Notes under the pieces: model-generated
Seen by the model: only the letters and a program-made list of their open reading frames with translations
The model's database searches: none
What the model was told of the DNA's origin: nothing
Shown here: positions 45,572-55,387 of the stretch, piece by piece
Layout: the number at the start of each line of letters is the position of its first letter
Numbering within the stretch: position 1 is the stretch's first letter
Assembly (NCBI RefSeq): GCF_002812045.1
Contig: NZ_NPEG01000004.1
Span: 1 to 64,000 of the forward strand
Length of the DNA stretch: 64,000 bases
DNA from: Leptospira haakeii
GTDB lineage: Bacteria > Spirochaetota > Leptospiria > Leptospirales > Leptospiraceae
Direction: 5' to 3'
Translations under genes and position numbers: made by a program

Positions 45572-46282
45572 ATGAATAAGATCCTATGCCTACTTCTTTG
45601 TATTTCTTTGACCCTGCCAATTTTTGGACAGGACGGAGAAGAAATCGATTTTTTGGATAAGGTTTCCGAACCTAAGAAGACAACCACTTCTTCCAAAAAG
45701 ACACCTCTTGCAAAAGCTTCTAGAAAGAAAAAAGTAAAGAAGAACGCTGGCAAAAAGAAGAAGGCTGTCGAGTCCAAAGAGACCGAGCAGAAAGAATCCG
45801 AGCCTAAGAAAAAAGTAGATCCGGAAATCGCACCGGAGGATCCCTCTCAGGGAAAAAATTCGGGAGATCCTAACGGGCCGAATGAAACCACTGAGAGAAA
45901 TCTAAATAAAGAAGTTTCTAATCCTGAAGTTTCTGCTGAGATCCAAAAGCCGTACTGGTTAAATGAAGAAACAAATTTAAGTCCTAAAAATCTGCCTGGG
46001 TTTAATGCTAGTGCTTCTTCTTTGCCTAAAGAAGATATTTCTATCAGAGAGAAGTTGGGAGAGATCCTGAAACTCGGAGACGATAAGAAAAAAGAAGAAG
46101 AGAAAAGAAAGGCCGCAGAACAAAAAGAACAGGGAGCTATCGCAGGATTTTTCTCTGAACATAAAAAGGCGATTATCATAATTGCAATCATACTTGCTTT
46201 TGCTTTATATCAATTCAGAGCCAAAGGCGCACGCGTCACTCGGCGTTCCCCTGTGACCATCAATAAAGTGAGAAGAGACTAG
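45572..46282 (+). CDS. K/E-rich membrane protein between yajC and secD
   Basis: About 236 residues from the ATG at 45572; a GTG at 45563 is in frame. A signal peptide or anchor (1-20, ending in IFGQ) is followed by a long charged, Lys/Glu/Ser-rich unstructured part (about 30-180). One strong membrane span lies near residues 198-216, with a basic tail (RVTRRSPVTINKVRRD). No domain is recognised. Its place inside the Sec accessory cluster suggests a secretion-linked role, which is inference. The TAG stop overlaps the secD ribosome-binding site. Confidence 0.78.
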   Translation: MNKILCLLLCISLTLPIFGQDGEEIDFLDKVSEPKKTTTSSKKTPLAKASRKKKVKKNAGKKKKAVESKETEQKESEPKKKVDPEIAPEDPSQGKNSGDPNGPNETTERNLNKEVSNPEVSAEIQKPYWLNEETNLSPKNLPGFNASASSLPKEDISIREKLGEILKLGDDKKKEEEKRKAAEQKEQGAIAGFFSEHKKAIIIIAIILAFALYQFRAKGARVTRRSPVTINKVRRD

Positions 46283-46292
46283 GAGTCCGAAT

Positions 46293-48233
46293 TTGAAATC
46301 TGTCCAATGGATTTTTGTTCCAATATTGGTAGTAGCGTCTTCATTGACGCTTCTTTATCCAAACTTCGCCGAAAGGGAATTGGAACTCGCAGTAAGAAAA
46401 GAATTTAAAGAATTACCTGAAGAAACCCGCAAAGAAGTTCTTTCTAATTTTGCGGAAAGATGGAAAACCGATTATAACCCGAAAAGCGACTGGCAGATCG
46501 AACCTGATCCTAATGTTTTTCCGGATCAGGATTATTATCTAGTCAAAGGAAGATTTATCACTTCCGCGAAGATCAACCAACTTTCTCAGGAAAACCAAGA
46601 GCTGATCTTAGAGCCAAAAAATAAACTTAGACCAACTTGGGTAGAAGAGTATATTTTCGGTGGAAGACCCTTGGCGATTCGTCTTGGATTGGACTTACAA
46701 GGTGGAATGAGAGTCGTTTTGAAAGGTGATTTCGACGACTATACATCTAAATTAAAAGATTCTTATACAAAAGAAATCGAAGAGCTTACTCGTAAAAAAA
46801 GCGATGCTAGTCTTTCCGAAAAAGAAAGAAAAGAAGCTCAAGACAAACTGAAAGAGATCGAAAGTTATTTCGAATTAACTCCTAGCAGAAAACTTGCCGA
46901 GTTGGAAAAAGCGAAGTTGATCATCGACAACCGTCTGACCAACCAAAACTTGACTGAACCTCAGGTGCGTATCCAGAAGGACCAAGATTCTATCGAGGTT
47001 TCCTTACCAGGTGTGAGCAACTCATCTCAGATCCTAGACATTATCAGAAACACTGAAACTGTGGAATACAGATTGAGAGAGCCTTCTGATTCCAATGCAA
47101 ATTCCAGGGGAACTTACCACGACGCGATTGAGTTAGAAGAAATGAAACTCATGAACGACGGCAGAAGGGAAGAAACCGAGATCGTAAAATTCCAGAATAT
47201 CGTTAAACAGAAACTAGGAAAAGACGAGCAGGACAAATTCCTGGCAGCTATGGAGAAGAAGTATAATATACCCGAAAAGTATAAATTATACGTAAAATGG
47301 TCCAGAGCAAATAACCCTAAGGCGTCTTTACTTCCTAGAGAGTTTGTAGTTCTGGAAAGAGCTATCTCTCTCGATGGAAAAGATATGAGAAACGCTCGTG
47401 AGAGTTACGACCAAAATAGACTTTCTTATTACGTTTCCTTCTCCTTAACTTCTCAAGGTGCTGAGAAATTTTTTGATATTACTTCTAAAAACGTAGGAAG
47501 ACAACTCGCGATCGTTTGGGGAGACAAAGTTATCTCTGATCCTGTAATTCGTAGTCCTATCGCAGGTGGTAACGCTCAGATCGACGGCGAATTCGGACAA
47601 AAAGAAGCTACAGACCTTGCAAACGTGATCAGTGAGGGTGCGCTTCCGATTCCGTTAAACGTTTTGGAAATGAGATTTATAGGTCCTACTTTAGGGATCG
47701 AGTCCATCGAAGTAGGATTAAAAGCGGTTCTTTTAGGCTTCGCCCTCGTGATCGTGTTCATGTTGATCATCTATAGGCTGTCCGGACTGGTTGCGGATAT
47801 CGCACTTCTTGTGAACGTGATCGTGCTTATGGCACTTCTTTCCTTGATGGGATTCACTTTGACCTTACCTGGTTTTGCGGGGATCATCCTCACAGTAGGT
47901 ATGGCGGTAGACGCTAACGTTATTATCTACGAAAGGATTAAGGAAGAATTGGCCTCCGGAAAACATGTGTCCGCCGCGGTTGCTCAAGGATTCGATAACG
48001 CTTTCTGGACGATTATGGACAGTAACGTGACCACTTTGATCTCGGGTATCTTGATGATCAAACTTGGAAACGGACCGATCAAAGGATTTGCGATCACTCT
48101 TTGTTGGGGTATCATCACTTCCCTGTTTACTTCCTTGTTCTTGAGTAGAATGATCATGGATCTATTGGTAAACAAATTTGGAGTTCGTAAACTCCGGATC
48201 GGATTCAAAAAACTGGAGTCCAAAAATGTTTGA
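46293..48233 (+). CDS. secD: protein translocase subunit SecD
   Basis: Uses the proton gradient to pull exported proteins through the Sec channel. 646 residues: an N-terminal span, a large periplasmic part with GLDLQGGMRVVL near residue 130, a P1 head, and five C-terminal spans (FAGIILTVGMAVDANVIIYERIKEE). TTG start with AGGAG nine bases ahead. A charged coiled segment at about 150-195 is longer than in E. coli. Overlaps secF by eight bases. Confidence 0.96.
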   Translation: MKSVQWIFVPILVVASSLTLLYPNFAERELELAVRKEFKELPEETRKEVLSNFAERWKTDYNPKSDWQIEPDPNVFPDQDYYLVKGRFITSAKINQLSQENQELILEPKNKLRPTWVEEYIFGGRPLAIRLGLDLQGGMRVVLKGDFDDYTSKLKDSYTKEIEELTRKKSDASLSEKERKEAQDKLKEIESYFELTPSRKLAELEKAKLIIDNRLTNQNLTEPQVRIQKDQDSIEVSLPGVSNSSQILDIIRNTETVEYRLREPSDSNANSRGTYHDAIELEEMKLMNDGRREETEIVKFQNIVKQKLGKDEQDKFLAAMEKKYNIPEKYKLYVKWSRANNPKASLLPREFVVLERAISLDGKDMRNARESYDQNRLSYYVSFSLTSQGAEKFFDITSKNVGRQLAIVWGDKVISDPVIRSPIAGGNAQIDGEFGQKEATDLANVISEGALPIPLNVLEMRFIGPTLGIESIEVGLKAVLLGFALVIVFMLIIYRLSGLVADIALLVNVIVLMALLSLMGFTLTLPGFAGIILTVGMAVDANVIIYERIKEELASGKHVSAAVAQGFDNAFWTIMDSNVTTLISGILMIKLGNGPIKGFAITLCWGIITSLFTSLFLSRMIMDLLVNKFGVRKLRIGFKKLESKNV

Positions 48234-49164
48234 TTTTATAAAATATAAATACGTATCCATTTCTTTCTCTGCCATCCTGATAGCTGTCGGGTTTGGAGTT
48301 ACCTTCGGAAAATACGGAGGATTCGCTACTTCTTTGGATTTCGACGGTGGTTTGAGAGCCGTTGTAGAATTCCCGGAAAATGTAGAACGTAAAAATTTGG
48401 AGGAATATTTCTCCGCAAAAAATTTAGAAGCTGTTTTGGTCCTAATGGATAAGGATAAAAACGATTACCAAATCGATATAGGTCTTGGTTCCGTTGACCA
48501 GATCAAACAACTTTATATAGAAAGAAAAGGTAAAGATAGTGTAGAAGCGCAACAAGCTTCTGCGATCGATGCATTGATTGGTCTTTTGCAAGAAGACTTT
48601 AAATTAGAAAAAAAGAAAATCCTTTCCGCGAATCAAGTAGGTTCCGTTGTAGGGGCTGAGTTAACTTCTACGGGGATTTCTCTATTGGGTTTAACTCTTT
48701 TCTTTATCATGATATATCTAAGCTTCCGTTTCCAATTCAAGTTCGCATTAGGGGCAATCTTAGCTCTAATTCATGACTTGGTGATCACGATCGCGTTTAT
48801 CGGATTTTTCCAAATTAAACCGAGCGTTCCTATTATCGCTGCTCTTTTGACATTACTCGGATATTCAATCAACGATACGATTGTGGTATTCGATAGGATC
48901 CGCGAAAATGCTGGAAATCTTAGAGATACATTTTCTAAAGTGATTAACCTTTCGATCAACCAAACACTTTCTAGGACTTTCAATACTTCTGTTGCGACCT
49001 TGATTTCAGTAGTTGCGATCATCATTGGTGGAGCAGTGGAATTATACGATTTCGCTTATGTTCTTACTTTCGGGATTATACTCGGAACATTCTCCTCCGT
49101 GTTTATTGCAGCACCACTCGTAGATATCTATGATTCTCTGAGTAAGAGGTGGAAACGCTCTTGA
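48226..49164 (+). CDS. secF: protein translocase subunit SecF
   Basis: Partner of SecD. 312 residues from the ATG at 48226, which has GGAG eight bases upstream; the open frame reaches 48178 but without homology. SecF features: DFDGGLRAVVEF, then YSINDTIVVFDRIREN. Six membrane spans expected. The TGA overlaps the TTG of ribD. Confidence 0.96.
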   Translation: MFDFIKYKYVSISFSAILIAVGFGVTFGKYGGFATSLDFDGGLRAVVEFPENVERKNLEEYFSAKNLEAVLVLMDKDKNDYQIDIGLGSVDQIKQLYIERKGKDSVEAQQASAIDALIGLLQEDFKLEKKKILSANQVGSVVGAELTSTGISLLGLTLFFIMIYLSFRFQFKFALGAILALIHDLVITIAFIGFFQIKPSVPIIAALLTLLGYSINDTIVVFDRIRENAGNLRDTFSKVINLSINQTLSRTFNTSVATLISVVAIIIGGAVELYDFAYVLTFGIILGTFSSVFIAAPLVDIYDSLSKRWKRS

Positions 49165-50432
49165 GTGGTTTCCTCCCGGATCGAATTCGGGAGGAATTGA
49201 CTCGCTATTCCTTTGTCTCCACCGGATATTCCAGTCCGAATCCTCCGGTGGCCTGCGTTTTAGAAGACGCAATCACCGGCGAAATTTTATCTTCTGCTTC
49301 CACGCAAAAGACCGGGGAAAATCACGCAGAAAGAGAAGCATATCGTTTGCTTCGAGAAAAATTCCCGGACGGAAAACTCCCCGACCATAATGCTTACGTT
49401 ACCTTAGAGCCTTGCACTCATTTTGGTAAAACTCCTCCTTGTATTGATCTGTTCTTAAAAGAAAAGCCTGTTCGATTGGAATATGGATGGAAGGACCCGA
49501 ATCCTTTGGTTTCTTCTCATTCGGGTTTGAATAAATTATCAGAGATCGGAGTTCAGGTTATCGAAAATGTCGAGTTAGCCGAAATCTCCTCTCAATTCTT
49601 GTTTGGTTTTAGATCTAGGATAGAAAAAAGAAGACCTGCTTTTTTACTCAAAACTTCTCTCAGCAAAGAAGGTTATTTCAGTTCAGGAGAAGGTCTCAGA
49701 GAGAAAATATCTTCTTCCGAATCGGATACATTCCTTTCTATCCTAAGAGCAAAGGTAGATGCGATCTTAGTCGGGCCGAATACCGTACGAGTAGACGATC
49801 CAGGTTTAGATTTTAGAGTACCTTCTTCTTTGCCAAAGATCGCAGCAAAAATTTTGAACGAAGCTGGAAATTTAAATACTGCTAGGAGTTCCTACAGAGG
49901 ATTTTCGGGATTGGTCTCCAATGTTTTGGAATATTCTCCAAATCCTGAGGTCTTTCAGATCCATAAAGAAAAAGAGAAAGATTACCAGCCGCTTAGAATT
50001 TTCTTTTTACCGGATCAAAATTCGATCAGTCCAATTTTTTTGGAAAAACAAAACCTTCTCAACGAAAGGATTGGAAAAAAGAATTCTGCATTCTTTTTAG
50101 ATGAGAAAAAATCTTATGATCCGAAATTCTTGAATATATTGGAAAGCCTTTCTAAGTTTCCATTGGAGAAGGTGAACTTCTTGGACATTTCCAAAATTTT
50201 AGAAGTTTTACATTCTTGGGAGATCAACACTGCACTCGTAGAAGGTGGAAATTTTCTATACAAACTATTTTCTTCCATACTTTCGGAAGACGATGCGATC
50301 TTACAAATCAGATCGAATGTTGTTTCTTTTACAAAAGGAATCTTGCCTGAATGGATGGAAAAATTTTCCATGGAATGGAAGGCAGAACTTGGTTCTGATC
50401 TTTGGGAGTTGGGAAGATGTTCACAGGATTAA
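49161..50432 (+). CDS. ribD: bifunctional riboflavin deaminase/reductase
   Basis: Second and third steps of riboflavin synthesis from GTP. The N-terminal deaminase has zinc ligands in HAE (about residue 55) and [11 protein letters not shown] (about 86). The C-terminal reductase begins near 160 ([23 protein letters not shown]). At 423 residues it is longer than usual, with extra sequence between about 235 and 330. TTG start chosen (TTGA with the secF stop, AGAGGTGG ahead); a GTG lies 12 bases upstream. Confidence 0.9.
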   Translation: MSGFLPDRIREELTRYSFVSTGYSSPNPPVACVLEDAITGEILSSASTQKTGENHAEREAYRLLREKFPDGKLPDHNAYVTLEPCTHFGKTPPCIDLFLKEKPVRLEYGWKDPNPLVSSHSGLNKLSEIGVQVIENVELAEISSQFLFGFRSRIEKRRPAFLLKTSLSKEGYFSSGEGLREKISSSESDTFLSILRAKVDAILVGPNTVRVDDPGLDFRVPSSLPKIAAKILNEAGNLNTARSSYRGFSGLVSNVLEYSPNPEVFQIHKEKEKDYQPLRIFFLPDQNSISPIFLEKQNLLNERIGKKNSAFFLDEKKSYDPKFLNILESLSKFPLEKVNFLDISKILEVLHSWEINTALVEGGNFLYKLFSSILSEDDAILQIRSNVVSFTKGILPEWMEKFSMEWKAELGSDLWELGRCSQD

Positions 50433-51022
50433 TAGAGACTACCGGAAAAATTGAATCCATCCAAGACACTGGGGACGGTAAAATATTTAAGGTAACCGCC
50501 GTTTGGAAAGATCCGGATCTAAAAAATGGGGACTCTATTTCGGTCAACGGAGCCTGTCACACAGTTACTTCCTTCCAAGAGAGCGGAAACAAATTCGAAT
50601 TTTATTCTTCTTACAAAACTTTAGAACTCACCAATTTCGGCAGTTTCCAAGTAGGGACAAAGATCAATTTAGAAAGATCAGTCCAACCGCATACAAGAAT
50701 GGGAGGTCATTTTGTTACCGGGCATGTGGATCTAACAGGTACCATTCTTCTTTCTGAAGAAAAAGATTCCGGAAAAGTAAGAAGATTCATAATTTCTCAT
50801 GATCCAACATTTACCAAATATTTCGCGGTCCGGGGTAGCGTGACTGTGGACGGAATTTCTCTCACAATTGTGGATTCCAAACCCGGTGAATTCGAATTGG
50901 TTTTGATCCCGGAAACTCTTATTGTCACCAACGCTTCCGAAGCTTGGAAGGTCGGAGCCAAGGTAAATTTAGAAGTAGACCTAATCGCAAGATACCTAGA
51001 ACAACTCGGTACATATAAATAA
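50417..51022 (+). CDS. ribE: riboflavin synthase, alpha chain
   Basis: Converts two 6,7-dimethyl-8-ribityllumazines to riboflavin. Begins MFTGLIET, the family signature, and contains two lumazine-binding repeats (GACHTVT near residue 50 and DGISLTIV near 148). 201 residues. The ATG overlaps the ribD end by 16 bases. Confidence 0.96.
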   Translation: MFTGLIETTGKIESIQDTGDGKIFKVTAVWKDPDLKNGDSISVNGACHTVTSFQESGNKFEFYSSYKTLELTNFGSFQVGTKINLERSVQPHTRMGGHFVTGHVDLTGTILLSEEKDSGKVRRFIISHDPTFTKYFAVRGSVTVDGISLTIVDSKPGEFELVLIPETLIVTNASEAWKVGAKVNLEVDLIARYLEQLGTYK

Positions 51023-51024
51023 GG

Positions 51025-51122
51025 GTTTCGCACGGAGAACACAGAGTTTACGGAGAGAAAGAGTTGGAGTTGGGGCTTTCCAGCTTTACCCCTCGGTGCT
51101 CTCCGTGGCCTCTGCGCGAAAC
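51025..51122. repeat. CTCTGTG-type mosaic with inverted arms
   Basis: GTTTCGC (51025-51031) pairs with GCGAAAC (51116-51122), and ACGGAGA (51032-51038) with TCTCCGT (51100-51106). Between are ACACAGAG and GGAGAG units. It fills the ribE-ribBA gap of 217 bases. No FMN-riboswitch consensus was seen there. Confidence 0.6.
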
Positions 51123-51239
51123 TTCTTCTTATTCCCCAAGCGGTATCCTTGGTTCGAATTACCAACTATCAGTCTCACTTTTCCGAGTTGGCCAGGATTT
51201 ATCATGGAAAAAAAACAGTCCAAGAAATGAGGTGGAATC

Positions 51240-52445
51240 ATGATCGGCTCCATTGAACAGGCAATCGAAGATATAAAAGCGGGGAAGATGATCATTCTCG
51301 TGGATTCCGAAGATCGGGAAAACGAGGGGGATCTGGTTTGTGCCGCCCAATTCACTGACAAAGAAAAGGTGAATTTTATGGCCACTTACGGGAGGGGCCT
51401 AATTTGTTTTCCTATGGAGGGAGACAGACTTAGACAATTAGGTCTGAACAGAATGGTGGACGACCTAAGTTTGGGAGATAAACACGGGACCGCATTCACA
51501 GTTTCCGTAGACGCTAAAAATGGAACGACTACTGGGATTTCTGCCCAGGACAGAGCGACTACAATCCAAGTACTTATAGATCCTAAAACCACTCCAGGTG
51601 ACTTGATGAAACCAGGTCATTTATTTCCTTTACAAGCGGTTTCGGGCGGAGTTCTCAGAAGAGCGGGTCATACGGAAGCATCTGTAGATCTTTCCAAACT
51701 TGCAGGACTTTATCCTGCGGCAGTGATCTGCGAGATCATGAACGACGATGGAACCATGTCCCGTCTTCCTGATCTTGAAAAATTCGCAGAAAAACACGGA
51801 CTTAATATTTACACGATCGAAGATCTGATCCGTTACAGAAGGAAAAAAGAAAATCTAATTCATTTAGAAGTGGAGACAACTCTTCCTACCGAGTATGGAG
51901 ATTTTTCTGTTAGGGCTTATTCTACCATCATTGACGATAAAGTCCATGTTGCATTAGTGAAAGGTAAAATTGATAAGAACGAACCTATAATGGTCCGCGT
52001 ACATTCCGAGTGTTTTACCGGGGATATTTTCGGAAGCGGCCGTTGTGATTGTGGACCTCAACTCCATTCGGCTCTTTCTATGATTGCTCAAGAAGGGAAG
52101 GGAATTCTTCTCTATATGAGACAAGAAGGTAGAGGGATAGGCCTTATCAATAAACTCAAAGCTTATAATATGCAGGACCAAGGTTTGGATACTGTAGAGG
52201 CTAACGAGAAGTTAGGATTTGCTCCTGACCTTCGGGAATACGGAGTGGGCGCTCAGATCCTGAAAGATATAGGTGTAGGTAAAATGAAACTGCTTACGAA
52301 TAACCCTCGTAAGATCGTAGGCTTAGAAGGTTATGGTCTGGAAGTTACGGATCGAGTTCCTATAGAGATCAAACCTACTGGGAATAACCACCATTATCTA
52401 TTCACTAAAAAAATGAGAATGGGGCATTTATTAGGACTAAACTAA
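51240..52445 (+). CDS. ribBA: bifunctional DHBP synthase/GTP cyclohydrolase II
   Basis: Supplies both precursors of riboflavin. Residues 1-200: DHBP synthase with [11 protein letters not shown] and GHTEASVDL. Residues 205-401: GTP cyclohydrolase II with zinc cysteines in [15 protein letters not shown] and RQEGRGIGL. Both sites look intact. GAGGTGG precedes the ATG. The stop overlaps that of the convergent pdxH by three bases. No lumazine synthase gene is in the window. Confidence 0.96.
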   Translation: MIGSIEQAIEDIKAGKMIILVDSEDRENEGDLVCAAQFTDKEKVNFMATYGRGLICFPMEGDRLRQLGLNRMVDDLSLGDKHGTAFTVSVDAKNGTTTGISAQDRATTIQVLIDPKTTPGDLMKPGHLFPLQAVSGGVLRRAGHTEASVDLSKLAGLYPAAVICEIMNDDGTMSRLPDLEKFAEKHGLNIYTIEDLIRYRRKKENLIHLEVETTLPTEYGDFSVRAYSTIIDDKVHVALVKGKIDKNEPIMVRVHSECFTGDIFGSGRCDCGPQLHSALSMIAQEGKGILLYMRQEGRGIGLINKLKAYNMQDQGLDTVEANEKLGFAPDLREYGVGAQILKDIGVGKMKLLTNNPRKIVGLEGYGLEVTDRVPIEIKPTGNNHHYLFTKKMRMGHLLGLN

Positions 52446-53083
52446 GGTTGTAGTCTGGTTTTTACCCAAGAGCCGCTTTCTTTTCGGAATAAGATCCGAT
52501 CATGTAAGCGGCTTCTTCGTCCCTGCCAAAATTCTATTTCAAAAGCTTCTAATATATATCCTCCCCAGTTTTCCGGTAGAGGAACAGTTTTACCTTCGTA
52601 TTTTAATTTCAGTTCTTCATAATGTTTATCTAAAATAGATCTGTCGTCTACCGGATCACTTTGGGAAGAAGCGAGGGCACCTATTTGGCTTGCGAACGGT
52701 CTGGAGTGAAAATATTCTTCCGAATTTTTTCTGGAGACCTTGGAGATCTTTCCTCTGATACGGACCTGTCTTTCTAATTCTGCCCAAAAAAATACAAGGC
52801 ATGCATTCGGATTTGAATCCAATTCTTTTCCCTTGGCGCTTGTATAATTAGTATAAAATTGGAATCCGTCTTTATCGATCCCTTTGAGTAGAACGATCCT
52901 TGCGTCTGGCATTCCGTCTTTACGAACGGTCGCCAATGTCATCGCAGTAGGTTCTCTTACTTCTGAATGGACTGCTTGATCAAACCAGGTCTTAAAAAAA
53001 TCGATAGGGGAATCGCCGATATCTTTTTCATCCAGAGAGGCTTTACTGTATTCGTTACGGATATCAGAGATCTTATTTTCCAT
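52442..53083 (-). CDS. pdxH: pyridoxamine 5'-phosphate oxidase
   Basis: FMN-dependent oxidation of pyridoxamine or pyridoxine phosphate to pyridoxal phosphate. 213 residues with [25 protein letters not shown] and the C-terminal [13 protein letters not shown] signature. Last gene of a three-gene minus-strand operon that also encodes a PLP-dependent aminotransferase. Confidence 0.96.
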   Translation of the reverse strand: MENKISDIRNEYSKASLDEKDIGDSPIDFFKTWFDQAVHSEVREPTAMTLATVRKDGMPDARIVLLKGIDKDGFQFYTNYTSAKGKELDSNPNACLVFFWAELERQVRIRGKISKVSRKNSEEYFHSRPFASQIGALASSQSDPVDDRSILDKHYEELKLKYEGKTVPLPENWGGYILEAFEIEFWQGRRSRLHDRILFRKESGSWVKTRLQP

Positions 53084-53088
53084 ATTTC

Positions 53089-53934
53089 TTATAGAATGAG
53101 ATCTGCCCAGTTAGGAAGTAAACCTGAATTTGAAAGCATTCTACCCAGAAATGTCAATACCAGTCCGATCGAAAAATAAACTCCCATCGGGATCGGGACT
53201 TGTCTTAAACTTTCTCCTTTTTTTCTTTTCAGGATTGTGATAATGATCGCGATCCCATACGAAGAATTTAAAAAGAAGATCCACCAAGGGTGCATGCTTA
53301 AAAATGCGAATGTTGGAGCGAATATCGCGTCCGCAAATCCCATACTCGCAGGAAATATAAAATAAATTAAGAAGAATACGGCAGAAAAGGAAACATAAAC
53401 GATCAACTCCGCTTTTCCAGGAACAGAATCGAATAAAAGATAATTTGCCAATGCCCCAAACAGAATGATAAAAGGCAAATTTTCATAATCCAAGGAGAAC
53501 TTCTTAAAGTCGGTGCTTGCAGCGACTAGTAGATGCCCGCATAAGGCTACAAATGCAAAACTTCCGAGTAATTTTCCGGAAAGAAGAAAGGAGACTACGA
53601 ATAATAATCCGAATACTACCTCACATAGAGAATACAATGGATTGATTGGAGTTTTACAGTTCCCACATTCTTTTTTGGAGATCCAATATCCGAATACTGG
53701 AATGATCGAAGCGCCTTTTATTTGGGTTCCACAGGATTCGCAGGCAGAAGGTTCTATTAAGATTTTCTTAAGTCTGAAAAGTTTAGAACCAATCTTTCTT
53801 TCTTTTCCGTAATAGAATCTGAGGATTCTATAGGCTAGGGTAGAATAAAAACTTCCCATAGAAAAGGAGACTAAAACGCCTCCAATCCATATGAAAAGGA
53901 TCAAATATGGGAATTCGGAATAGTACTCCGCCAA
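53089..53934 (-). CDS. prepilin peptidase (A24 family)
   Basis: Cleaves and may methylate type IV pilin or pseudopilin precursors. 281 residues with eight likely spans. The cytosolic zinc cysteines CESC and CGNC are at about residues 61 and 86. The first catalytic Asp is in TDFKKFSLDYENLP; the second is in GFAD, where most members have G-x-G-D. No pilin genes are nearby; the operon neighbours are metabolic. Confidence 0.88.
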   Translation of the reverse strand: MAEYYSEFPYLILFIWIGGVLVSFSMGSFYSTLAYRILRFYYGKERKIGSKLFRLKKILIEPSACESCGTQIKGASIIPVFGYWISKKECGNCKTPINPLYSLCEVVFGLLFVVSFLLSGKLLGSFAFVALCGHLLVAASTDFKKFSLDYENLPFIILFGALANYLLFDSVPGKAELIVYVSFSAVFFLIYFIFPASMGFADAIFAPTFAFLSMHPWWIFFLNSSYGIAIIITILKRKKGESLRQVPIPMGVYFSIGLVLTFLGRMLSNSGLLPNWADLIL

Positions 53935-53943
53935 AATTTTCTC

Positions 53944-55059
53944 TTAAGAAGCCAGTTCTTTTAATGCCTGGATCCCTCGTTTCAGATTCTCCCATTCGGA
54001 AGCAAAGCTGATACGGATATATTCTTTCGAATCTACGAATATATAACCAGGCACTAGGATCAGGCCTTTTTCTTTTACTGCTTTTACGATAAAATCATCA
54101 TCCTTCTCCTTTATTTTTAAGAAGAAGTAAAACGCACCCCCGCTTTTTTTTAGCTGGTAATGGTCTTTTAGGTTTTCGTAAACATAATCCCTTTTTTCCT
54201 TATAGTCATCTATATAAGGTTGCATATCGGTTTTAAGTGCTTCTATCCCCATCCATTGGGTCACGGAAGGTGCGCAAACTAATGTGTATTGTTGTAAGGT
54301 AGTTAAAGTTTTTATGATAGGAGCAGGAGCAACTATAGATGCTAATCTAAGTCCTGTCATACTATATGTTTTGGAAAACCCGGAGAGAGTTATCGCTTTT
54401 TCGTAAAAGGATCCAACGGATAAGAAAGACTTATCATAATCGAACTTCTCGTAGATCTCATCCGAGATCAAATAAGCTCCCGTTTTTTCTGCGAGTTCCG
54501 CAAGTGCAGTTAATTGTTTTTTAGTTAAAACGGTCCCAGTCGGATTGGAAGGAGTGGAGAAGATAATGATCTTCAACTTCTTGTCTTTGAATACATTCAG
54601 ATCTTCCGGCTGAAAATCTTCCGAAATTGTGTTCATCTTCCCGCCATAAATTTTGATATAAGCGGGATACATCAAGAAGTGAGGAGTTACTACAAGGCAC
54701 TCATCTCCTTCGTTCAAAAGAGAATTGAAAAGTAATAAGAATGCAGAGCTGATCCCTGAAGTAACTAAAAGACGGTCCGGACTTGCATAATCGATCCCGT
54801 TTTCTTGTTTGTATTTTTGGGAGAGAGCTTCTTTCAGTTCGGGAATTCCTGCCGTTAATGTATAAGCAGTTTTTCCGTCGCGTAAAGCTTTGACTCCAGC
54901 TTCTACAATATTTGGAGGACAAGGAAAATGAGGTTGTCCAATAGAAAGGTTGATCGGGTCTTTTAAGGTCCCGGCAAGTTCGAATGCTTTTCGGATGGCT
55001 GAGGAATCCAAACCTTGGATTCTTTGCGCTAGTACATAATCAAGGGTACTCTGGCTCAT
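53944..55059 (-). CDS. class I/II PLP-dependent aminotransferase
   Basis: 371 residues of the fold-type I aminotransferase family. The PLP lysine is in SGFSKTYSMTGLRL (about residue 227), with SNPTGTVL and the D-x-x-Y block (SDEIYEKFDYD) ahead, and an R-x-S-F near the end. Substrate class (aspartate, aromatic or other) cannot be set. First gene of the operon with prepilin peptidase and pdxH. Confidence 0.9.
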   Translation of the reverse strand: MSQSTLDYVLAQRIQGLDSSAIRKAFELAGTLKDPINLSIGQPHFPCPPNIVEAGVKALRDGKTAYTLTAGIPELKEALSQKYKQENGIDYASPDRLLVTSGISSAFLLLFNSLLNEGDECLVVTPHFLMYPAYIKIYGGKMNTISEDFQPEDLNVFKDKKLKIIIFSTPSNPTGTVLTKKQLTALAELAEKTGAYLISDEIYEKFDYDKSFLSVGSFYEKAITLSGFSKTYSMTGLRLASIVAPAPIIKTLTTLQQYTLVCAPSVTQWMGIEALKTDMQPYIDDYKEKRDYVYENLKDHYQLKKSGGAFYFFLKIKEKDDDFIVKAVKEKGLILVPGYIFVDSKEYIRISFASEWENLKRGIQALKELAS

Positions 55060-55127
55060 ATAAATACGCTAATGTGAAACCCGTCCCGCGAACAAACGGA
55101 AATTGGTTTAGAAGAGTATTTTTTTTC

Positions 55128-55324
55128 GCAGAGAGGCCACTAAGTTTTAGAGAGATTCAGAGTTCGGTTCACACAAAGACACAAAGGCACAAAGTAGCGT
55201 GGTGTTGGAGTTCCTACATTGTTCCAAATTTTCAAACCTCCGTGGCTTCGTGACTCTGTGTGAAAGGAACTCCGAGGCTCTTCTACCTCTGCGTCTCTGT
55301 GTGTAACAGTTGGAGTTCCCAACC
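55128..55324. repeat. CTCTGTG-type mosaic with nested palindromic repeats
   Basis: Most of the 328-base divergent gap 55060-55387. It carries CACAAAGACACAAAGGCACAAAG at about 55172, mirrored by CTTCGTGACTCTGTGTGAAA near 55247, and CTCTGCGTCTCTGTGTG near 55288. The palindromic family appears at 55203-55218 (TGTTGGAGTTCCTACA), in half at 55265-55273 (AGGAACTCC) and at 55309-55323 (GTTGGAGTTCCCAAC). No gene-like frame or clear promoter is seen here. Confidence 0.65.
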
Positions 55325-55387
55325 AATCGTTCTCAGAAATAACGAAATGAGATTGCCTCGGAATTCCGCTTTCCGGATCTTGGGGAC

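Noticed and set aside
51023..51239. FMN riboswitch before ribBA
   Set aside because: The gap has the CTCTGTG mosaic but none of the conserved RFN blocks I would expect.
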